DNA of 64,000 nucleotides, taken from positions 18,746,363 through 18,810,362 of the forward strand of contig NC_049995.1 of the NCBI RefSeq assembly GCF_000003815.2, written 5' to 3'. The DNA comes from Branchiostoma floridae. Lineage: Eukaryota; Chordata; Leptocardii; Amphioxiformes; Branchiostomatidae. The notes below the pieces were generated by a model, which saw only the letters and a program-made list of their open reading frames with translations, was not told where the DNA came from and searched no databases. Positions within the stretch are counted from its first letter, which is position 1. Each line of letters opens with the position of its first letter. Positions 59,140 to 64,000 of the stretch are shown here, in pieces. The position numbers were made by a program, and so were the translations under genes.

Positions 59140-60660
59140 TCGAACACAACATTCCCTCGGCCTTGGAAAGTTCAAAGTTGCTTTTGTTAGAGCTGTTCCG
59201 AAAAAGGCAAGACCAAGCTTTCCCGCGGAGTACCGGCAGATCTCCTTGCTGAGCTGCGTCAGCAAGGTATTCGAGGGGCTTCTGCGAGACGCCTTACTAC
59301 AGGACACTGTAAGGAGTTTGGCTCTGTCTCAGCATGGCGAAACGATCTACTGTTACGGCCCTTATTCACATCCTACAGTCTTGGCATGAGGCACTTAATG
59401 CCAAACCCAAGATGGACATTCATGCAGTTTTCGTCGACTTCAGCCGAGCGTTCGATACCATCGACCATGGCCGACTACTGTCATCCTTGGCGGACATGGG
59501 TATCAGACATTCACTATGGACATTAATCAGTAGCTACTTAGAAGGTAGATCACAAATAGTGAAGTGGGGTTCCTGTTTATCAAAGCCGCATGATGTACTG
59601 TCAGGTGTGCCACAAGGTGGACTGTTGTCACCGCTTTTGTTTGTTATCTGCATTAACTCGTTGGATGTATGTTTGCCTCACGCTGTACTGCCTGTCAAAT
59701 ATGCTGATGATCTCACCAACTCAGAACTGTTGATGGGGTCTTTACCCAGTCAGTCACAAAAGGCTGTGGACGCTGTTGCTGAATGGGGTGGNNNNNNNNN
59801 NNNNNNNNNNNNNNNNNNNNNNNNNNNNNNNNNNNNNNNNNNNNNNNNNNNNNNNNNNNNNNNNNNNNNNNNNNNNNNNNNNNNNNNNNNNCCAAAGATA
59901 TGGTAATTAGTGCGAGGAACAAGGAAAATGTTCCCACCCCATTTGACAATAGCTGGCCTACAGATACAACGTGTCACGTCATTCAAACTTCTCGGTATTG
60001 TTATCTCCTCCGATCTGACTTGGGACGCACACGTCCAGTATATGCTGTCAAAAGCTCGTCCAAGAATGTACTACTTAACTGTAGCTAAGAAGTCTGGACT
60101 GTCAACTGATGTGCTTACACGCATTTACTTGGTATTTATTCGTCCCTTGTTAGAGTATGCCAGTCCAGTGTGGGGAGGGCTGCCTAATCACCTTTCCCAT
60201 TCGCTCGAGGGCATACAGAAGCGTTGCTGTAAGATCATTGGGATACCTGTAGAGTCCTTGCCTTCCTTGTCCATGAGGCGAGATCAGGCAACATTGCGAA
60301 CCATTCAAAACATAAAAGATGATGTCAGTCCTCTACATGAGTTTATATCTACTGCACTGTACAGCCTGCGACGGTCTAAACAACCCACCCCCTCTGTCAG
60401 TAGTACGAATAGGCACGCCCAGTCTTTCATACCCCGTGCACTGAAACTCTACTCATAGAGCTGTACTGTATAGCTGATTTTATAATGTATGTGTTATCTT
60501 AATTTCATTGAAAACTGTGATTTTAATCTACCTGTGTATTATCTTGTATTATACGGTCTTAATGTGCAGCGCCCTTGTAGGCCAACAGATTTCATGTGCC
60601 TGTTTGTACAGTGCACGTGCAAGTTGGACTCAAATAAAACTGAACTGAAATGAAATGATA
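59140..60660 (+). mobile_element. CR1-like LINE fragment with catalytic YADD, decayed
   Basis: Reverse transcriptase starts at the RQISLLSCVSKVFE motif (about 59220) and shifts frame near 59340. It continues through FVDFSRAFDTIDH, SGVPQGGLLSPLLF and KYADD (about 59696-59710). After the N gap the C-terminal part (59910-60458) has LLGIVISSDLTWDAHV and PLLEYASPVWGG motifs. The 3' tail is a short 'tgaactgaaatgaaatgat' repeat. The paralogue at 4768-4785 is the empty site. A possible AAGG duplication flanks it (59136-59139 and 60661-60664). The 5' end is truncated. Confidence 0.85.
59792..59891. other. Assembly gap (100 N)
   Basis: Run of N inside the reverse transcriptase of the + strand CR1-like LINE, after the YADD motif. 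Confidence 0.95.
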
Positions 60661-61058
60661 AAGGCCCCTAGCTAAAATTTTTGATGCCATTTCCAAACGT
60701 GTTTGTATTGTGCCGATGGGCTCTCGCCTTTGAAATGTTACCCCCTAGAGTTCCACGAACACATAACTTCGCCAAATAAACAAGGGTCGTTACCCGTGCC
60801 GGTTTGTGACCTTATGAATAGTTGTTATGATGGTTTTGTCCTATCATGAAGATCCATTCATAGCATCTCGAGTTCTGCTGTAGACTGATCCACCCTGACA
60901 CAACCGAAAACATAACCTTCTTGTCGAAGAAACAAGGCATTCCACACGGCAAGGTATAACACCACATGCCTATAACCCATTGATTGGTACTTACTTAGAA
61001 CCCCATTGTGTGAAAAATAGCATCAGCTCAGTGATGTTTTACCGTGTTGTTTTGCAGG
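60661..61058 (+). other. Gene H upstream sequence next to the DED exon
   Basis: 60661-60770 continues the 4770-4870 paralogue. The rest shows no repeat I recognise until the acceptor TTTTGCAG before the ATG. No ORF of note. Confidence 0.4.
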
Positions 61059-64000
61059 ATGGCAGGTCCGGTCAGAGAAAGCAGAGTCACAGATGCCGAC
61101 AGGCGCCATTTTGATTTTGTGCAAACCTTGCGCCGGATTTCCGATGAACTGACAGAAGAGGAAACGGCAACCATGAAGTTGTTCTGCCTGCATCTGATCC
61201 CTAGAGAACAGAGGTCACAACTCAAGCGGATAGTGGATGTTTTCCATAAGCTGATGGAACTGGACAAAATCGACCAGGAAAACTTGGAGTTTATTGAAGA
61301 GATCTTAGAAAGAATCGGACGACAGGACCTGATTCGGGACGTTCTGCGGGAGTTCCAGCCGGAAACCCCCGAGCTCCAGCCGGGAACAGGTCTGAAAGGA
61401 ACGACAGCAGAAGGTGGGGGACAATTAAGGCAATTTGAAACCTCACACAAAACTGTCTGTCAACTTTCAATGCACATTTTCTTTTACAAAAATTCATTCA
61501 AGAACGTTTTTCCTGTCTGTTTTCATTGCATTTTGTTGCTATATGTATTTTAAAAAAGACCTCAACGGAGAGCAAACAAAATAAAACGTCAGTATATGAT
61601 CTTATTTTTTTATGTCATTGATATTGTGACTGCATTTGACAACAAAAGTCTTTTAGAAGACTTAACTATTAATACACCGTTTATTTGTTTCATTGTTGTT
61701 TTAATACCTATATAGGTATTACGGGAAATAATATCTACATGGTTTTAGTTAATAAAATCTCATCTATGACGTCATAATGACGTCATACCAAAATTATAGG
61801 CGCTTTTTAAACGAAACATTCGAGAACATCATTCCCTTCAAATTTGATTGTCACACATTAAACAGTTTAGAAACTTCAAGGGCGGTTAAACTCTAGCCCC
61901 CCCCCCCCCTCCGCCCAAGGATTACAAAAAAGTCCAGGCTAGATTGCGTGAAGTTATCACAATTATTTTCAAAGTATTTAAAGTATGTAGTCAAATGGTG
62001 TAACAGTGCATAGTTTGCATAACTGAGCCATTTTGTTTCGTATTACAGTATTATAGTGGGTCATGAGATAAACCGAACCATCTCATCACCTTACGACGGA
62101 CATTTTGTATTCGTGTTTGTTCCAGGTGATGTGCATTTTGACGATGTCATTAAAGACGTCAGCCACAAGTGGGACGACCTGGCCTGGAAGCTGGGATTTC
62201 AGGATAACGAAATCAAAGTAATCCGAGACTTGGAGCGTGACCATGACCGCAGGTGCAGGGAAATGCTGACCAGGTGGAGAAACAGGGAGGGAAGTGGAGC
62301 TACTCTACAGGTGCTGATCCAAGCACTAAAGAATATTGGTGAAACTCGGACAGCAGAGAGCCTGGAAGGTTTGTATTATCGTCGTTTTGTAAGAAATATC
62401 ACCACCACGATCTAGCAGTTCTATAGGAAATTATAAGGATAAAGGCGGCTTTTACTCTCAACCCAGTTAGAAACTATTAGAAACCTGTCTGATTTTTTTT
62501 TTCAAACAGCACAAACTTATTATTGATAATTGTTTGCAGGACCTACAACCTCCAACACCTACGTGGTTGTGCACGGCACAGTGCGCATGATCCAGGAAAC
62601 TCTAGATCATCTTAAAAACTGCCTGGCAACCTTAATTGGCACCAGAAGGTCACAGGTCAAGTTCAGAGGTTACAAGAAGCACAGGAGCATCCTGGTGCAC
62701 TTCTCCATACCGCGGCAGAACACGGCGGTGCTGAGGCACATGGCGGATCACTCCGACCCGAGACTTGTCTACATGGGCGTCAAGTCACTGCAGATCGACG
62801 CTGAAGTTCCCATTAAAGTCCAACAGGGGGCGCCGCTGTACGGTGAGCTGACTTGTAGTCTTCATTTGTTCTCTGTCAATTTTAGAGTTTTGCAGGTCCA
62901 TCATCAAAGAATATGGATTTCATATCCAATTGCGTGAGTAACTAATGGTGTATCAAATTACCTGGATGTCTAATCCTTATCGACTTTCAATGTGGGTTTA
63001 AATTTTCTCTTTCANNNNNNNNNNNNNNNNNNNNNNNNNNNNNNNNNNNNNNNNNNNNNNNNNNNNNNNNNNNNNNNNNNNNNNNNNNNNNNNNNNNNNN
63101 NNNNNNNNNNNNNNNNNNNNNNNNNNNNNNNNNNNNNNNNNNNNNNNNNNNNNNNNNNNNNNNNNNNNNNNNNNNNNNNNNNNNNNNNNNNNNNNNNNNN
63201 NNNNNNNNNNNNNNNNNNNNNNNNNNNNNNNNNNNNNNNNNNNNNNNNNNNNNNNNNNNNNNNNNNNNNNNNNNNNNNNNNNNNNNNNNNNNNNNNNNNN
63301 NNNNNNNNNNNNNNNNNNNNNNNNNNNNNNNNNNNNNNNGGGTTTTATTACCGCGAACATCAAAGACACTATAGATCTTGAAGAGAAACAGAATGTTTCC
63401 TTTCAAAAAATCTGCAGTCCATATTATTCCAGTACTTGCCGACCATCTCCCATATGCCTGAAACTGCTAGTACCTACATGTGAGACATGTAAATAGAGAT
63501 ATTTACTTCAACTGTACTTGGACAAGCAGGCGTTGTACGTGATGCAATTTCCAACCCTATGTTTTATGATGTCATATCTCTTTCACGTTATTTCTACTGG
63601 GTCAAGCTGGTCTTGTAAGTAATGCCATGTCAAACCCTATGTTTCATGATGTCATATATCATCACTGATGTGTTCTAGTTATCAAGAGACAACTGCCGGT
63701 TGATGACATCGAGGTGGGATGCAGTACCAGAGACAAACACCAGAAGGCGCCCCAAAGCTGGACCCGCCTGTCTGCCCTGAACCTGTTCTCGGACGCCCTC
63801 CCGCTCCATCTGCAGGCAGCCGCGAGTCTGGAGTACCAGGGCTTCTCCTACAGCCTGGTGCGTGCTCTGGTGCAGAAGGACCGGCTCAGAGAACACCAGA
63901 TGAGGCAGGCCACCCAGAACCTCAGGAACGCAGAGGTGGATTCCAACACGCTCCGTCAGAAGGCAGAGGTGGATTCCAACACGCTCCGTCAGAAGGCAGA
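61059..64000 (+). CDS. Gene H (partial): DED-Death domain-domainX-coiled coil protein
   Basis: Exons are 61059-61413, 62126-62368, 62540-62842 and 63679 to beyond the window. All junctions are phase 1. Exon 1 gives a DED with GRQDL and the shortest Pro tail of the family (118 codons plus one base). An extra exon encodes an 81-residue Death domain. Domain X (GPTTSNTYVVV start) and the coiled-coil exon then follow as in the other genes. Exon 3 is cut by the window edge within the 11-aa repeats, so the presence of a propeller is expected but not seen. The intron before exon 3 contains a 325-N gap. Carrying two different death-fold domains, H could bridge DED- and DD-type partners as FADD does; this is an analogy only. 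Confidence 0.85.
62126..62368 (+). CDS. Death domain exon of gene H
   Basis: The exon is 243 nt, phase 1 at both ends, with acceptor TTCCAG and donor AG|GTTTGT. It encodes VSHKWDDLAWKLGF, then IKVIRD, then CREMLTRWRNREG, TLQVLIQALKNIG and TAESLEG. This is the six-helix pattern of Death domains (W..LA..LG; C..ML..W; L..AL...G...AE.L). No equivalent exon is visible in the first introns of A-G, which are only about 140-310 bp. Domain identity is confident; partners are unknown. Confidence 0.88.
63015..63339. other. Assembly gap (325 N)
   Basis: Run of N in the last visible intron of gene H. It does not touch the coding exons called here. Confidence 0.95.

Noticed and set aside
59334-59780. An active retrotransposon at 59140-60660
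   Set aside because: The YADD and other motifs are present, but the 5' end is missing, there is a frame change near 59340 and an N gap cuts the domain.
6793-64000. Reading the family as classical TRIM (RING-B-box) proteins
   Set aside because: No RING or B-box cysteine/histidine clusters occur in exon 1 or 2. The N-terminal domain fits a DED (helical, GRxDL near its end).
1-64000. tRNA or rRNA genes
   Set aside because: No cloverleaf with intact B-box-like GGTTCGAATCC or rRNA-like stretch was noticed by eye on either strand; a covariance search was not possible.

Overview
This is animal nuclear DNA: genes are split by short GT..AG introns and embedded in layered non-LTR retrotransposons, TTAA-flanked MITEs and N-filled assembly gaps. 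The expanded death-fold and NHL-propeller genes point to a lancelet (Branchiostoma). That assignment is an inference from architecture, not a database match.

The window is one tandem array of a single gene family. Eight recognisable loci are called here A to H. A (6793-9696), B (13858-16838), C (20450-23502), D (27345-30238), E (34095-37286), G (49291-51671) and H (61059 to beyond the window end) are on the + strand. F (46320-42231) is on the - strand, head-to-head with G. Loci A-E repeat every 6.6-7.1 kb. Each gene has three coding exons, all joined in phase 1. Exon 1 holds a death effector domain (DED) and a PENPELQP-type repeat tail. Exon 2 holds a ~101-residue domain I do not recognise ('domain X'). 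Exon 3 holds a helical/coiled-coil block, 11-aa and 13-aa tandem repeats, an acidic linker and an NHL-type six-bladed beta-propeller. H carries an extra phase 1-1 exon encoding a Death domain. F carries two propellers in one exon.

B, C, D and F are fully open (783, 793, 779 and 1182 aa by my exon model). A (two 1-nt deletions), E (5-nt duplication) and G (propeller deletion) are broken. Relics lie at about 3296-3344 (exon-1 stub) and 54060-54412 (exon-3 fragment). Part of a further upstream unit lies at 38380-40500. This looks like birth-and-death evolution with gene conversion.

The intergenic DNA is itself repeated. Each unit has a 3'-flank block with an AATAAA motif, an upstream block, a block with conserved splice-donor-like sites and a GGCGGCCATTTTAGGTCAACGA-type motif, and then one to four copies of a ~100-bp GC-box/CRE-like module before the DED exon. 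Mobile DNA includes an L1/Tx1-like LINE tail (1-1317), two CR1-like LINE fragments (57188-58646 and 59140-60660), two copies of one TTAA-flanked MITE (11005-11948 and 24282-25233), a second MITE family (38691-39662) and an unusual palindrome-rich repeat (54705-56510).

Functional inference: these are intracellular sensor/adaptor-like proteins. A death-fold signalling module is joined through a coiled coil to a propeller. Differences between copies fall in the loops expected on one face of that propeller, as would suit a diversified recognition surface.
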